This document shows, piece after piece, positions 44,500 through 56,733 of a DNA stretch of 64,000 bases (its first letter is position 1; every line of letters begins with the position of its first letter). The notes under the pieces are model-generated. The model had not been told where the DNA came from. It worked only from the letters and a program-made list of their open reading frames with translations, and did no database searches. The DNA is from Pseudomonas sp. PH1b (GTDB lineage Bacteria > Pseudomonadota > Gammaproteobacteria > Pseudomonadales > Pseudomonadaceae), in contig NZ_AYMU01000005.1 in NCBI RefSeq assembly GCF_000633395.1, positions 124,001 through 188,000 on the forward strand, in the 5' to 3' direction. The position numbers and the translations under genes were made by a program.

Positions 44500-44591
44500 G
44501 ACAGGCTCGGGGCAGGTGGCTAAGGCGCTGAAATTAAGCGCTTTGTGGTTTAATGCCGAGCACCATTTAGGCCGCTTTTGACTGGACCGCT

Positions 44592-46061
44592 ATGAGCCGT
44601 GGCAAACACCCCGTGCCCCTCGACCTGCCGCTGCCCCAGCACTGCGCTGAAGCCCCGGGCAAACAGGACAGCGCCTACAGCGCTCTGCGCCAGGCGATCC
44701 TGGAAAAGCGCCTGCCGGCCGGCTGTCGCTTGCCCTCGACCCGCACCCTGGCCCAGCGCTGGGGCCTGTCCCGGGGCACCCTGGAAGTGGTCTTCGACCG
44801 CCTGCGCAGCGAAGGTTATGTGAGCCGGGCCAGCGGTTCCGGGACCCGGGTCTGCGCGGTGGTGCCGGACCTGTACCTGAGCGCCCCGGCCCGAGTGGCA
44901 CCGCTCGCCGCCGATGACCATGAGCCACCGTACCCACCCCTCAGCGTGCGGGCCGGCCAGCCCTTTGTCGCCCGCCTGGCCGACCCGGCGCTGTTTCCCC
45001 TGCAACGCTGGACCCGTTCCCTGACCCGGGCCCTGGGCAATGCCTCGGCGCAGTCGCTGTGGGACGCCGACCCCGGCGGCTTGGCGGCCCTGCGCCAGCA
45101 GATCGCCCAGTACCTGGGGCAGCACCGGGGCATCGCCTGCGAGGCGCAGCAGGTGATGATCACCACCGGCATCCGCCACGGCCTCGACCTGTTGGCCCGC
45201 AGCCTGCTGCAGGCCGGCGACAAGGTGTGCCTGGAAGATCCCGGCTACCTGTCGGCCAAGAGCCTGTTCGCCCTGGCCGGAGCGCGGCTGATGCCGATTG
45301 CGCTGGAGGAGGATGGGATCGATGTGCAGCAGCTGCAACGCCATCGCGATGCTCGCATGGTCTACGTCACCCCGGCTCACCAGGCGCCCCTGGGCATGAC
45401 CATGCCGGTGTCCCGGCGCCTGGCCCTGCTGGAATGGGCCCGGCACAGCGAGGCCTGGGTGGTGGAGGACGACTACGACAGCGAGTTCAACTACCAGAGC
45501 GCGCCCCTGGCGGCCCTCAAGTCCCTGGACCGGGATGACCGGGTGATCTACTGCGGCAGTTTCAACAAGACCCTGTTCGCCGGCCTGCGGGTGGGCTTCA
45601 TGCTGGTGCCTGAACGTCTGCGCCCGCAGTTGCTGGCGACCTTGCAGAACACCGGGCGCTCGGTGGGGGTGATCGAGCAGTTGGCCCTGGCCGACTACAT
45701 CGCCAGTGGCGCCTTCCTGCGCAACCTGCGGGCGGCGCGCCAGGCCTATCAGGAACGCCGCGACCTGCTGCTGGCGATCCTTGCCCGGGAGGCGCCGGGC
45801 TGCTACCGCGTCAGCGGCCAGCAGGCCGGGCTGCACCTGCTGCTGGAGCTGCCGCCGGGTAGCGATGAAGCGGGCTTTCGCCAACGCGCCGCCGAGCAGG
45901 GCCTGCTGTTGCAGGGGCTGGCCGAGCACTGCCAGCAGGCGCGCCGGCCGGCGGCGGTGATCGTCGGCTACGCGGCCCTGAGCCTGGCGCAGATCCGCTT
46001 CAGCGGCTCGCGCCTGGCGGCGCTGCTGGTGGCCGAGGCGGGGCGTGTACATGGCCGCTGA
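44592..46061 (+). CDS. MocR/PdxR-type PLP-dependent transcriptional regulator
   Basis: The 489-residue protein has an N-terminal GntR winged helix (about 25-85; ALRQAILEKRLPAGCRLPST) joined to a class I aminotransferase-like domain. The domain holds VTPAHQAPLGMTM, the cofactor-binding VEDDYDSEFNY and GSFNKTLFAGLRVGF with the PLP lysine. These regulators use PLP-bound amino acids as signals. It diverges from the Bcr-type exporter, its likely target. The ribosome site is weak (GGA). Confidence 0.92.
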   Translation: MSRGKHPVPLDLPLPQHCAEAPGKQDSAYSALRQAILEKRLPAGCRLPSTRTLAQRWGLSRGTLEVVFDRLRSEGYVSRASGSGTRVCAVVPDLYLSAPARVAPLAADDHEPPYPPLSVRAGQPFVARLADPALFPLQRWTRSLTRALGNASAQSLWDADPGGLAALRQQIAQYLGQHRGIACEAQQVMITTGIRHGLDLLARSLLQAGDKVCLEDPGYLSAKSLFALAGARLMPIALEEDGIDVQQLQRHRDARMVYVTPAHQAPLGMTMPVSRRLALLEWARHSEAWVVEDDYDSEFNYQSAPLAALKSLDRDDRVIYCGSFNKTLFAGLRVGFMLVPERLRPQLLATLQNTGRSVGVIEQLALADYIASGAFLRNLRAARQAYQERRDLLLAILAREAPGCYRVSGQQAGLHLLLELPPGSDEAGFRQRAAEQGLLLQGLAEHCQQARRPAAVIVGYAALSLAQIRFSGSRLAALLVAEAGRVHGR

Positions 46062-46079
46062 CTGTCATCTGTCTGTCAT
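46062..46079 (+). promoter_or_regulatory. Perfect Pho box (PhoB site)
   Basis: CTGTCAT-CTGT-CTGTCAT has two exact 7-base PhoB half-sites with the canonical 4-base spacer. It starts right after the MocR gene stop and ends 57 bases before the ATG of the DHH phosphoesterase. No good -10 is visible downstream, which lowers certainty. Confidence 0.7.
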
Positions 46080-46136
46080 GTCGCTCGGGCACCCTCGGCG
46101 CCCCGGCCTCTGGCCTTTGTGCACTACAGGGACGTC

Positions 46137-47057
46137 ATGATCATTGTCACCTCCGGCGCGGCCTATCTGGATATCGACGCCTACGCCGGTTGCATCGCCT
46201 ATGCCGAGTGGCTCAACCTCAGCGGTCGCCCGGCCCGGGCCTTGAGCAGCGCACCGCTCAACGAGAGCATCCCGGTGCTGTTCCGCCAGCGCCTCAAGGG
46301 CCTGGACCGCCATGTCCCGCAAGGGGCTGACCGGTTCGTGCTGGTGGACATTTCCAATCACCTGCACCTGGACCCGCTGGTGGACCTGAACCGCGTGGTG
46401 GAGGTCATCGACCATCACCCGGGTTTCGAGGCCTTCTGGGACGAACGCCTGGGCCGGCACGCGGATATCCGCCAGATCGGTGCCGCCTGCACCCAGGTCT
46501 ACGAGCGCTGGCGCGACTCCGGGCTGCTGCCCAGGATCAGCCGTGACAGCGCGCAACTGCTGGCGGCGGGGATTCTCGACAACACCCTGAACTTCACCGA
46601 CCAGGGCTGCACAGCGGCGGACCGCCAGGCCTACGCCGCCCTGGCGGCACTGGCCGACCTGGGGCCCGGCTGGCCGCAAGACTATTTCCAGCAATGCCAG
46701 CAGCAGATCGAAGCGCAACTGCCCCAGGCCCTGCTCAAGGACCTCAAGCTGCTCGAACCTTCCAGCAACCTGCCGCGGCGCTTCGCCCAGCTGACCCTAT
46801 GGCACGCCGAGGGCCTGCTGGCGCGCCAGCGCAGCCTGATCGAACAGGTGCTGGGGCAGTGGGGCGATGACTGGCTGCTGAACCTGATCGGCCTCAGCGA
46901 GGGCACCAGCTATTTGCTGACCGGCAGCCCGGACAGTGCCCGCCAGCTCGAACGGCTGCTAGAGTGCAGCACCCTGGACGGCGTGCATTGCCCGGGCCGG
47001 CCGATCCTGCGCAAGGAACTGCTGCGCAAGGGCCTGGCGCTGCAGGGCGCGTCCTGA
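46137..47057 (+). CDS. DHH-family phosphoesterase
   Basis: The 306-residue cytosolic protein has the DHH signature VIDHHPGF (Asp92, His93, His94) and an N-terminal metal-binding YLDIDAYAG (Asp12, Asp14). Relatives include nanoRNases, cyclic-di-AMP phosphodiesterases and Mn-dependent pyrophosphatases; the exact substrate is unclear. ATG 46137 follows AGGGA. A perfect Pho box upstream suggests phosphate-starvation control, which would fit a phosphate-scavenging or pyrophosphatase role. A small gene follows 14 bases later. Confidence 0.85.
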   Translation: MIIVTSGAAYLDIDAYAGCIAYAEWLNLSGRPARALSSAPLNESIPVLFRQRLKGLDRHVPQGADRFVLVDISNHLHLDPLVDLNRVVEVIDHHPGFEAFWDERLGRHADIRQIGAACTQVYERWRDSGLLPRISRDSAQLLAAGILDNTLNFTDQGCTAADRQAYAALAALADLGPGWPQDYFQQCQQQIEAQLPQALLKDLKLLEPSSNLPRRFAQLTLWHAEGLLARQRSLIEQVLGQWGDDWLLNLIGLSEGTSYLLTGSPDSARQLERLLECSTLDGVHCPGRPILRKELLRKGLALQGAS

Positions 47058-47071
47058 CCCCGGAGAGCCCC

Positions 47072-47341
47072 ATGGACCTTGAACAACGGTTGCAGCAAGT
47101 GCATGACGAACAGAGCTTCCTCGACTTCGTCCAGGCACTGATTGCCGACCGCCGCCAGGCGCAGCGCACTGTCCAGGCCGGCGAGGCCGACAGTTGGCAG
47201 AACCACTCCATCGAAGACTTTCTCGACGGCGCCCACGCCTGGGCCGAGGCCACTGGCATCGGTGCCACCCAGGGGCTGGTGGAGGCCTCGCCCTGGCAGC
47301 GTTTCGCGGTGTTCCTGTACTGCGGCAAGATCTACGAGTAG
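47072..47341 (+). CDS. Small acidic protein (possibly DUF7660)
   Basis: The 89-residue protein is rich in glutamate and tryptophan, with SWQNHSIEDFLDGAHAWAEA and a C-terminal PWQRFAVFLYCGKIYE. This pattern resembles the DUF7660 family, but I am not certain. GGAGAG precedes ATG 47072. It likely forms an operon with the DHH phosphoesterase gene. Function is unknown. Confidence 0.7.
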   Translation: MDLEQRLQQVHDEQSFLDFVQALIADRRQAQRTVQAGEADSWQNHSIEDFLDGAHAWAEATGIGATQGLVEASPWQRFAVFLYCGKIYE

Positions 47342-47424
47342 GGCCACCGCAAGCGCCCCGTCGGTTGCTGGCAGGCGGCTAGGCTGAGCGTCTGCAGCGC
47401 CGGACGCGGCGCGGGAGGTGGGCC

Positions 47425-47514
47425 ATGGGTCAGGACCAAAACGCACTGGTGCTATCCGGGGGCGGCAGCCCGGGTGCCCTGCTGGCCCGCAGCCATGGAT
47501 CGGCGTCGGGCTAG
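47425..47514 (+). pseudogene. Relic of a patatin-like phospholipase gene start
   Basis: An ATG at 47425 with GGGAGG eight bases upstream encodes MGQDQNALVLSGGGSPGALL and nine more residues before TAG. The NALVLSGGG core matches the oxyanion-hole start of patatin/RssA-like phospholipases (normally GGGARGAYQ). Everything beyond is missing. The stop TAG overlaps the TAG of iolR on the other strand through the palindrome CTAG. Confidence 0.6.
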
Positions 47515-48431
47515 TCGTCGAAGCCGCCCTGTTCGTGTATCTCGTCCATCTTCAGTTCCAGGCGGTAGGCCACGGCGATGAACAGCGCCTGGCACAGGCA
47601 CAGGGTGGCGCTCAGTGAACGAAAGGCGAAGGAGCTGCCTTCATTGACCAGCAGCGCTGCGTTGGCCCGCTTGGCCAGGGGCGAGAGCGTGCTGTCGGTG
47701 ATGATCAGGGTCTTGGCCTGGTTGTGCTGGGCGATGCGCAGGCAGTGCTGGGTTTCCTTGGCATAGGGGGTGAAGCTGATGGCGATCACCAGGTCGTTGG
47801 GGCGGATGCTGCGCATCTGTTCCCGGTAGCTGCCGCCCAGGCCCGACACCAAGTGAATGCGCTTGTTGGTGTGCTGCAGGTTGTACACCAGGTAGTCGGC
47901 CACGGCGAAGGAACGGCGCACCCCCACCACGTAGATGTTGTCGGCGTTGACCACCAGCTCCACGGCCTTGTCGAAGGTCGCGTCGTCCAGCTCCAGGCCC
48001 AGGCGCTCGATACCGGAAAGGGTGGCGCTGATGCATTCCCGGGCCAGGTCGCCGCCGCTGGCCTTCTGCGACTTGTTGGCGATCATGCTGCGGATGCGCT
48101 GCTGGTAGTTCTGTACCGGCGTCGCCTTGTGGGTGTAGGCCTCGCGAAACAGCGCCTGCATTTCACTGAAGCCGCTGAAGCCGAAACGCTGGGAGAAACG
48201 CACGATGGCCGAGGGGTGCACTTCGCATTCCCGGGCAATGTCGCTGATCCGGTCGACCATGATCCGGTCGCTCTGCTGGCTCATGTAGCTGGCGATGCGC
48301 TTGAGCTGGCGGGGCAGGCCTTCGTATTCCCGGGTAATCAACTGCAGCAGGCGCTCGGCATTGATCGGGGGGCTGGCGAGGTCGCTCTGTGGCGTGCTCT
48401 CGGACAAGGCCGGCTGATCGGTGCTGGACAT
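47511..48431 (-). CDS. iolR: RpiR/MurR-type repressor of inositol genes, IolR
   Basis: The 306-residue regulator has an N-terminal RpiR helix-turn-helix (ISDIARECEVHPSAIVRFSQ near residues 60-85) and a C-terminal SIS sugar-phosphate-binding domain (VVGVRRSFAVADYL; AISFTPYAKET). In alpha-proteobacteria IolR of this family represses iol genes and binds GGAA-N6-TTCC, with an inositol breakdown intermediate as inducer. ATG 48431 follows AAGGA. It diverges from iolC across 314 bases containing AT-rich palindromes. Confidence 0.9.
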   Translation of the reverse strand: MSSTDQPALSESTPQSDLASPPINAERLLQLITREYEGLPRQLKRIASYMSQQSDRIMVDRISDIARECEVHPSAIVRFSQRFGFSGFSEMQALFREAYTHKATPVQNYQQRIRSMIANKSQKASGGDLARECISATLSGIERLGLELDDATFDKAVELVVNADNIYVVGVRRSFAVADYLVYNLQHTNKRIHLVSGLGGSYREQMRSIRPNDLVIAISFTPYAKETQHCLRIAQHNQAKTLIITDSTLSPLAKRANAALLVNEGSSFAFRSLSATLCLCQALFIAVAYRLELKMDEIHEQGGFDD

Positions 48432-48613
48432 AAGGAATCCTTCTGACGGGTGCTGAGGCGGCGACCGCGGGCGTCGCCCCCTGGCAATGGGGTGGCTGGG
48501 CGCAGTCTACAGGGTCGCTGCCGGGAAAATCTTCGAAGAGCGCGGCTCCGGCGCCTTGCTGAAACGATGCACGCCGCACCCCTGGGCGCTGCAAAAAAGT
48601 TTAATAGAAAAAA

Positions 48614-48640
48614 TATTCCAAGTAAAAAATTTATGGAATA
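48614..48640. promoter_or_regulatory. Inverted repeat in iolR-iolC promoter region
   Basis: TATTCCA and TGGAATA are perfect 7-base arms separated by 13 bases in a very AT-rich stretch (48598-48660) between iolR and iolC. The half-sites contain TTCC/GGAA in the opposite order to the classical IolR box. This is a probable promoter and regulator site; nothing coding lies in 48432-48745. Confidence 0.45.
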
Positions 48641-48745
48641 AATATTGATTGAGGCCGACAGACGTTCTAGTCTGCATCCACCTAGAGGGCCTGCGGCGCC
48701 GACAAGGGCGGTGGGCAGCGGCTGATAAAAATAACAGGAGCCAGC

Positions 48746-50689
48746 ATGGGCCAGACTCGTTTTGCCAGTGGGCGTCAATTGGATCTGATCTGCCTTGGAC
48801 GCCTGGGCGTCGACCTTTATGCCCAGCAGGTGGGGGCCCGGCTGGAGGATGTCGGCAGCTTCGCCAAGTACCTCGGCGGCTCGTCCGCCAACATCGCCTT
48901 CGGCACCGCGCGGCTGGGCCTGAAGTCGGCAATGCTGAGCCGGGTCGGCGACGATCACATGGGGCGCTTCCTGCTGGAATCGCTGCAGCGCGAGGGCTGC
49001 GATGTCAGTGCAGTCAAGGTCGACCCCGAGCGCCTCACCGCCCTGGTGCTGCTGGGCCTCAAGGACCGCGAAACCTTTCCCCTGGTGTTCTACCGCGAGA
49101 ACTGCGCCGACATGGCCCTGGCCGCCGAGGACATCGACGAAGCCTTTATCGCTTCGAGCAAGGCGCTGCTGATCACCGGCACCCATTTCTCCGCCGACGG
49201 CGTGTATCGGGCCAGCGTCCAGGCCCTGGAGCATGCCGAGCGCCATGCTGTGTTGCGGGTCCTGGACATCGACTATCGCCCGGTGCTCTGGGGCCTGGCG
49301 GGCAAGGCCGATGGGCAGACCCGGTTTGTCGCCGATCAGCAGGTCAGCCAGCATGTGCAGGGCATCCTGCCGCGCTTTGAGCTGATCGTCGGCACTGAAG
49401 AGGAATTTCTCATCGCCGGCGGCCATCAGCAGTTGCTGCCGGCCTTGCGCCGGGTCCGCGAGCTGACGGCCGCGACCCTGGTGCTCAAGCTTGGCCCCCA
49501 GGGTTGCATGGTGATCCGTGGCGCGATTCCACAGCGCCTGGAAGACGCCAGGCTCTACCCCGGGGTGCAAGTGGAAGTGCTCAATGTGCTGGGGGCCGGC
49601 GATGCCTTCATGTCCGGTTTTCTCAGTGGCTGGCTGCAAGGGGCCGACGATGAGCGCTGCTGCCAGCTGGCCAATGCCTGTGGCGGCCTGGTGGTGTCGC
49701 GCCATGCCTGTGCCCCGGCCATGCCGACCCCGGCGGAGCTGCAATACCTGTTCGCCAGCCCGGTGCCCATTACCCGCCCGGACCAGGACCCGGTGCTGCA
49801 GCGCCTGCATCAGGTCAGCGTGCCGCGCAAGGCCTGGCGGCCACTGTTCATCTTCGCCTTCGACCACCGCGGACAGCTGGTGGAACTGGCCCAGCAGAGC
49901 GGCCGCGAACTCAAGGCCATCGGCCAGCTCAAGCAACTGTTCATCGAGGCCGTGCAACGGGTTGAAGGCGACCTGCGCCGCCAGGGCATCGAGGCCGACG
50001 TTGGCCTGCTGGCCGACCAGCGCTTTGCCCAGGATGCGCTGAACGCCGCCACCGGCCGTGGCTGGTGGGTCGCGCGCCCGGTGGAGGTGCAAGGCTCGCG
50101 CCCCCTGGCGTTCGAACACGGGCGCTCGATCGGCAGCAACCTGATCACCTGGCCCCAGGAGCAGATCATCAAGTGCCTGGTGCAGTACCACCCCGACGAC
50201 GAGCCCCTGCTGCGCCTGGAACAGGAAGCGCAGATCAAGGGCCTGTACCAGGCGTCCCAGGCCGGCGGCCATGAGCTGCTGCTGGAAATCATCCCGCCCA
50301 GGGACCTGCCCGGTGCCCACCCGGAGGAGCTGTACCGGGCCATCAAGCGCCTGTACAACCTGGGCATCTACCCGGCCTGGTGGAAGATCGAGGGCCAGAG
50401 CGCCGAGCAGTGGCAACGCCTGGACCAGTTGATCCAGGAGCGCGACCCCTATTGCCGGGGCGTGGTGCTGCTGGGGCTCAATGCGCCACCTGCGACCCTG
50501 GCCGAAAGCTTTCGCCAGGCGGCCCAGAGTCGCACTTGCCGGGGGTTTGCCGTGGGCCGCACGATCTTCCAGGAACCCAGCCGGGCCTGGCTTGCCGGGG
50601 AGATCGACGACCAGGCGCTGATCGCCCGGGTGCAGGGCACCTTTGTGCAGTTGATCGCTGCCTGGCGCAGTGCGCGGCAGGCGCCGTGA
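48746..50689 (+). CDS. iolC: IolC fusion: 5-dehydro-2-deoxygluconokinase / DUF2090 aldolase-like
   Basis: The 647-residue protein fuses two activities. Residues about 10-325 form a PfkB-type sugar kinase (LGGSSANIAFGTARLGLKSA; catalytic NVLGAGDAFMSGFLSGW near 285) that phosphorylates 5-dehydro-2-deoxygluconate. Residues 330-640 form a DUF2090 domain (FIFAFDHRGQL) thought to act as the aldolase or an accessory. This replaces a separate iolJ gene. ATG 48746 has AGGAG. It is the first gene of the plus-strand iol operon. The order of catalysis is inferred from the family. Confidence 0.93.
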   Translation: MGQTRFASGRQLDLICLGRLGVDLYAQQVGARLEDVGSFAKYLGGSSANIAFGTARLGLKSAMLSRVGDDHMGRFLLESLQREGCDVSAVKVDPERLTALVLLGLKDRETFPLVFYRENCADMALAAEDIDEAFIASSKALLITGTHFSADGVYRASVQALEHAERHAVLRVLDIDYRPVLWGLAGKADGQTRFVADQQVSQHVQGILPRFELIVGTEEEFLIAGGHQQLLPALRRVRELTAATLVLKLGPQGCMVIRGAIPQRLEDARLYPGVQVEVLNVLGAGDAFMSGFLSGWLQGADDERCCQLANACGGLVVSRHACAPAMPTPAELQYLFASPVPITRPDQDPVLQRLHQVSVPRKAWRPLFIFAFDHRGQLVELAQQSGRELKAIGQLKQLFIEAVQRVEGDLRRQGIEADVGLLADQRFAQDALNAATGRGWWVARPVEVQGSRPLAFEHGRSIGSNLITWPQEQIIKCLVQYHPDDEPLLRLEQEAQIKGLYQASQAGGHELLLEIIPPRDLPGAHPEELYRAIKRLYNLGIYPAWWKIEGQSAEQWQRLDQLIQERDPYCRGVVLLGLNAPPATLAESFRQAAQSRTCRGFAVGRTIFQEPSRAWLAGEIDDQALIARVQGTFVQLIAAWRSARQAP

Positions 50690-50982
50690 TCGCCCGCAGC
50701 GACCCAACCCCAGGGCACAGGGCAAGCACCGGGGGCCATAGAAGGGCGTCTGCCCGGATCCAAACAAAGCAAGGCACAGCTGGAACCGTGGCCAGGGAGC
50801 TTGCTCCCGCTGGAGTGCGCAGCACTCCTCGGCAGGCCCCGCGCAGTAGCTGAAAGGGGCCGGTCGGCATTTTGCGCCGCCGCCATGTGATCTGGCGCGA
50901 GCCAGCTCCCTTGCCACCAGGGCCTCGCGCGGGTGGTGGGGGATCTTCAAGCGTTATCTGAACAACAATAAAAGGTGCAGCC
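50690..50982. repeat. Intergenic repeat-like block between iolC and iolE
   Basis: This 293-base gap holds CAGGGAGCTTGCTCCCGCTG and GAGTGCGCAGCACTCC, palindromic motifs typical of another Pseudomonas repeat class, followed by CGCGAGCCAGCTCCCTTGCC, a decayed REP. No gene is supported. AAGGTG near 50975 is the iolE ribosome site. Confidence 0.55.
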
Positions 50983-51888
50983 ATGCCCGCGATTCGAATT
51001 GGCATCAACCCGATCTCCTGGAGCAACGACGACTTGCCGTTCCTGGGTGGGGAAACACCCCTGGAGACGGCGCTGGCCGAGGGCCAGGCCATCGGCTACG
51101 AAGGCTTTGAGCTCAACGGCAAGTTCCCCCGGGACGCCCAGGGCGTGGCCGATGTGCTGCGGCCCTACGGCCTGGCCCTGGTGTCGGGCTGGTATTCCAG
51201 CCGCCTGGCCAGGCGTTCGGTGGCGCAGGAGATCGATGCCATCGCCGCCCATGTGCAACTGCTGGCACACAACGGCGCCACGGTGCTGGTCTACGGCGAG
51301 GTCGCCGATTCGATCCAGGGCCAGCCCATTGCCCTGGTGGAGCGCCCGCGCTTTCATTCCGAACAGGCCTGGCAGGACTACGCCGACAAGCTCACCGAGC
51401 TTGCGCGTTTCACCCTGTCCCAGGGGGTGCGCCTGGCCTATCACCACCACATGGGCGCCTATGTCGAATCCGCCGCCGACATCGACCAGCTGATGCGGCG
51501 CACCGGCCCCGAGGTCGGTCTGCTGTTCGATTCGGGCCACTGCTACATGGGCGGCGGTGACCCCCTGGCAGTGCTGCGCCGGCACATCGACCGGGTCTGC
51601 CATGTGCACTTCAAGGACGTGCGCAAGGCGGTGGTGCAACTGGCACGCAATAACCTCTGGAGCTTTCCCGATTGCATCATCAACGGCACCTTCACCGTGC
51701 CCGGCGACGGCGATATCGACTTCGCGGCCTTGCTGGAAGTGCTGCTGGACGCCGGTTATCAAGGCTGGCTGGTGGTGGAGGCCGAGCAGGATCCGGCAGT
51801 CGCTCCCAGCCAGGTCTATGCCCAGAAGGGCTACGACACGCTGCGCGCCTTGCTCGACCGCGCCCGGCCAGGGAGGGCTGGCCAATGA
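50983..51888 (+). CDS. iolE: Inosose dehydratase IolE
   Basis: The 301-residue TIM-barrel enzyme dehydrates 2-keto-myo-inositol (scyllo-inosose) to 3D-trihydroxycyclohexanedione. It begins MPAIRIGINPISWSNDDLPF and shows metal-binding residues in YHHHMGAYVES and LLFDSGHCYMGGGDP, plus VCHVHFKDVR. AAGGTG precedes the ATG and the stop overlaps iolB as ATGA. Length is normal for IolE. Confidence 0.94.
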   Translation: MPAIRIGINPISWSNDDLPFLGGETPLETALAEGQAIGYEGFELNGKFPRDAQGVADVLRPYGLALVSGWYSSRLARRSVAQEIDAIAAHVQLLAHNGATVLVYGEVADSIQGQPIALVERPRFHSEQAWQDYADKLTELARFTLSQGVRLAYHHHMGAYVESAADIDQLMRRTGPEVGLLFDSGHCYMGGGDPLAVLRRHIDRVCHVHFKDVRKAVVQLARNNLWSFPDCIINGTFTVPGDGDIDFAALLEVLLDAGYQGWLVVEAEQDPAVAPSQVYAQKGYDTLRALLDRARPGRAGQ

Positions 51889-52694
51889 GCCTGTTGCAGA
51901 AGGCGACCGCCACCGGCCGGACCCTGGTCCAGCTCACGGACGGCGCGTTGCACTACGTGGGGTTCGCCGCCTACCGCCTGAGCCTTGGCGAGCGCTTGGC
52001 GCTGAGTGCCGGTGACCGCGAGTTGTGCCTGGTGTTGCTCAGCGGGCGGGTGGATATCCACGGCGAGACGCCGGGGCAGGGCCGGTTTCAGTGGGACAAT
52101 CTCGGCGAGCGCCATTCGGTGTTCGAGGAGCTGTCGCCGTTCGCCGCCTACTTGCCGCCGGATACTCAGGTGCAGGTCAGCGCCCTGAGCGAGGTGCAGA
52201 TCGCCGTCTGCGCTGCCCCCGGCTCCCGCGAGGCCGGCCTGGGGCCACGGTTGATCCGCCCGGAACAGTGCAAGCGCAGCGTGCGCGGCCGGGGCGCCAA
52301 CACCCGCTATGTCTGCGACATCCTGCCGGACAGCGAGCCGGCCCATTCGCTGCTGGTGGTGGAGGTGCGCACGCCGTCGGGGCACTCCTCCAGCTACCCG
52401 CCGCACAAGCACGACACCGATGACTGGCCGCGCCAGAGCTTTCTCGAGGAAACCTACTACCACCAGGTCCACCCGCCCCAGGGCTTCGTGTTCCAGCGGG
52501 TCTACACCGACGATCGCAGCATCGACCAGGCCATGGCGGTGGAGCACCACGACCTGGTGGTGGTGCCCAAGGGCTACCACCCGGTCAGCGTGCCTTATGG
52601 CTACGAGTCCTATTACCTGAATGTCATGGCCGGGCCGAAGCGGGTCTGGCAGTTCCATAACGATCCGCAGCACAGCTGGCTGCTGGACCTCTGA
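51885..52694 (+). CDS. iolB: 5-deoxy-glucuronate isomerase IolB
   Basis: The 269-residue double cupin isomerises 5-deoxy-glucuronate to 5-dehydro-2-deoxygluconate. Metal-binding motif PPHKHDTDDWPRQSFLEETY carries the cupin histidines and glutamate. The ATG overlaps the iolE stop. The end is followed by 40 bases before the IolI-like gene. Confidence 0.94.
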   Translation: MSLLQKATATGRTLVQLTDGALHYVGFAAYRLSLGERLALSAGDRELCLVLLSGRVDIHGETPGQGRFQWDNLGERHSVFEELSPFAAYLPPDTQVQVSALSEVQIAVCAAPGSREAGLGPRLIRPEQCKRSVRGRGANTRYVCDILPDSEPAHSLLVVEVRTPSGHSSSYPPHKHDTDDWPRQSFLEETYYHQVHPPQGFVFQRVYTDDRSIDQAMAVEHHDLVVVPKGYHPVSVPYGYESYYLNVMAGPKRVWQFHNDPQHSWLLDL

Positions 52695-52734
52695 AACCCT
52701 TGCTTGGCCAATGCCCCGTGGGAGAGTCAGGACC

Positions 52735-53580
52735 ATGCATCACCCCTTGCGTTTTGCCTTGAACCGAATGGTTGCACCGCAGTTGTCACTGCCCGAGTTC
52801 CTTGACCTGGCCGTTGCCCTGGAGATCGACGCGGTCGAGCTGCGCAACGACCTTGAGGGCGTGGAGATCGAGGACGGCACCGCGCCTGAACAGGTGCGCC
52901 AATGGTGCGCCGAGCGCGGCATCAGGGTGCTGTCGATCAACGCGCTGTACCCCTTCGACCTGTGGAACCCCGAGCGCCAGCGGCAATTGCTGCAACTGGC
53001 GGCCTACGCCGTGGCCTGCGGCGCCGAGGGGCTGGTGCTGTGCCCGCTCAACGAGGCCGCTGACTGGCGCACCGACGCCCAGCGCGCGGCCGGCCTGGGT
53101 CAGGCCCTGGGGCAGATCGCTCCGGTCCTGCGGCGCCATGGCCTGCGCGGCCTGGTCGAACCCCTGGGTTTTGAGCAGAGCGCCCTGCGCTCCAAGCGTG
53201 TGGCGCTGGAGGCCATGCAGGCCTGCGGCGGGCTGGATGTGCTGCGCTTGGTGCACGATACCTTCCACCACACGCTGGCGGGGCAGCCCGAGCTGTTTGC
53301 CGAACTCACCGGGCTGGTGCACATCTCCGGCGTCGAGACGCGGGGCAGCAGCCTGGCCGGCCTGCGGGACAGCCACCGGGTGCTGGTGGGCGAGGCAGAC
53401 GTTCTCGGCAATCCCGAGCAGATCGCCGCGCTGCTCAAGGGCGGCTATGCCGGCTACCTGTCGTTCGAGCCTTTTGCTGCCAGCGTCCATGAACTGCCGG
53501 ACCTCCGCCAGGCGCTCCAGGCCAGCATCGATCACCTGAAGGCCGCCATTCCAGGCGCCGGGCGGCCCGCAGGGGCATGA
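52735..53580 (+). CDS. TIM-barrel isomerase, IolI-like
   Basis: The 281-residue AP-endonuclease-2-family TIM barrel resembles IolI, which interconverts inosose isomers (2-keto-myo- and 1-keto-D-chiro-inositol). It has [20 protein letters not shown] at the start, the metal-binding [14 protein letters not shown] and [10 protein letters not shown] motifs and [11 protein letters not shown] near the end. AGGA precedes ATG 52735. Position between iolB and iolD supports an inositol isomer role. Hydroxypyruvate-isomerase-like activity cannot be excluded. Confidence 0.85.
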   Translation: MHHPLRFALNRMVAPQLSLPEFLDLAVALEIDAVELRNDLEGVEIEDGTAPEQVRQWCAERGIRVLSINALYPFDLWNPERQRQLLQLAAYAVACGAEGLVLCPLNEAADWRTDAQRAAGLGQALGQIAPVLRRHGLRGLVEPLGFEQSALRSKRVALEAMQACGGLDVLRLVHDTFHHTLAGQPELFAELTGLVHISGVETRGSSLAGLRDSHRVLVGEADVLGNPEQIAALLKGGYAGYLSFEPFAASVHELPDLRQALQASIDHLKAAIPGAGRPAGA

Positions 53581-53647
53581 GGATCAGAGCCCGCGCCGGC
53601 GGTGCCGGGGTGCGGGCCTAGCGTGGTTTTTCTTGCAGGGAACAGAC

Positions 53648-56630
<2,983 letters not shown>

Positions 56631-56733
56631 GGTGCCGTCCCTCGGCCGAGGGCTGCGGTTTGCGGGCCTGCCTTCCCGGCATTGCGAGGAAGGCCAGGCG
56701 CCATGGGCGCAGCCGTCACTGCAAGGAGAGGTC

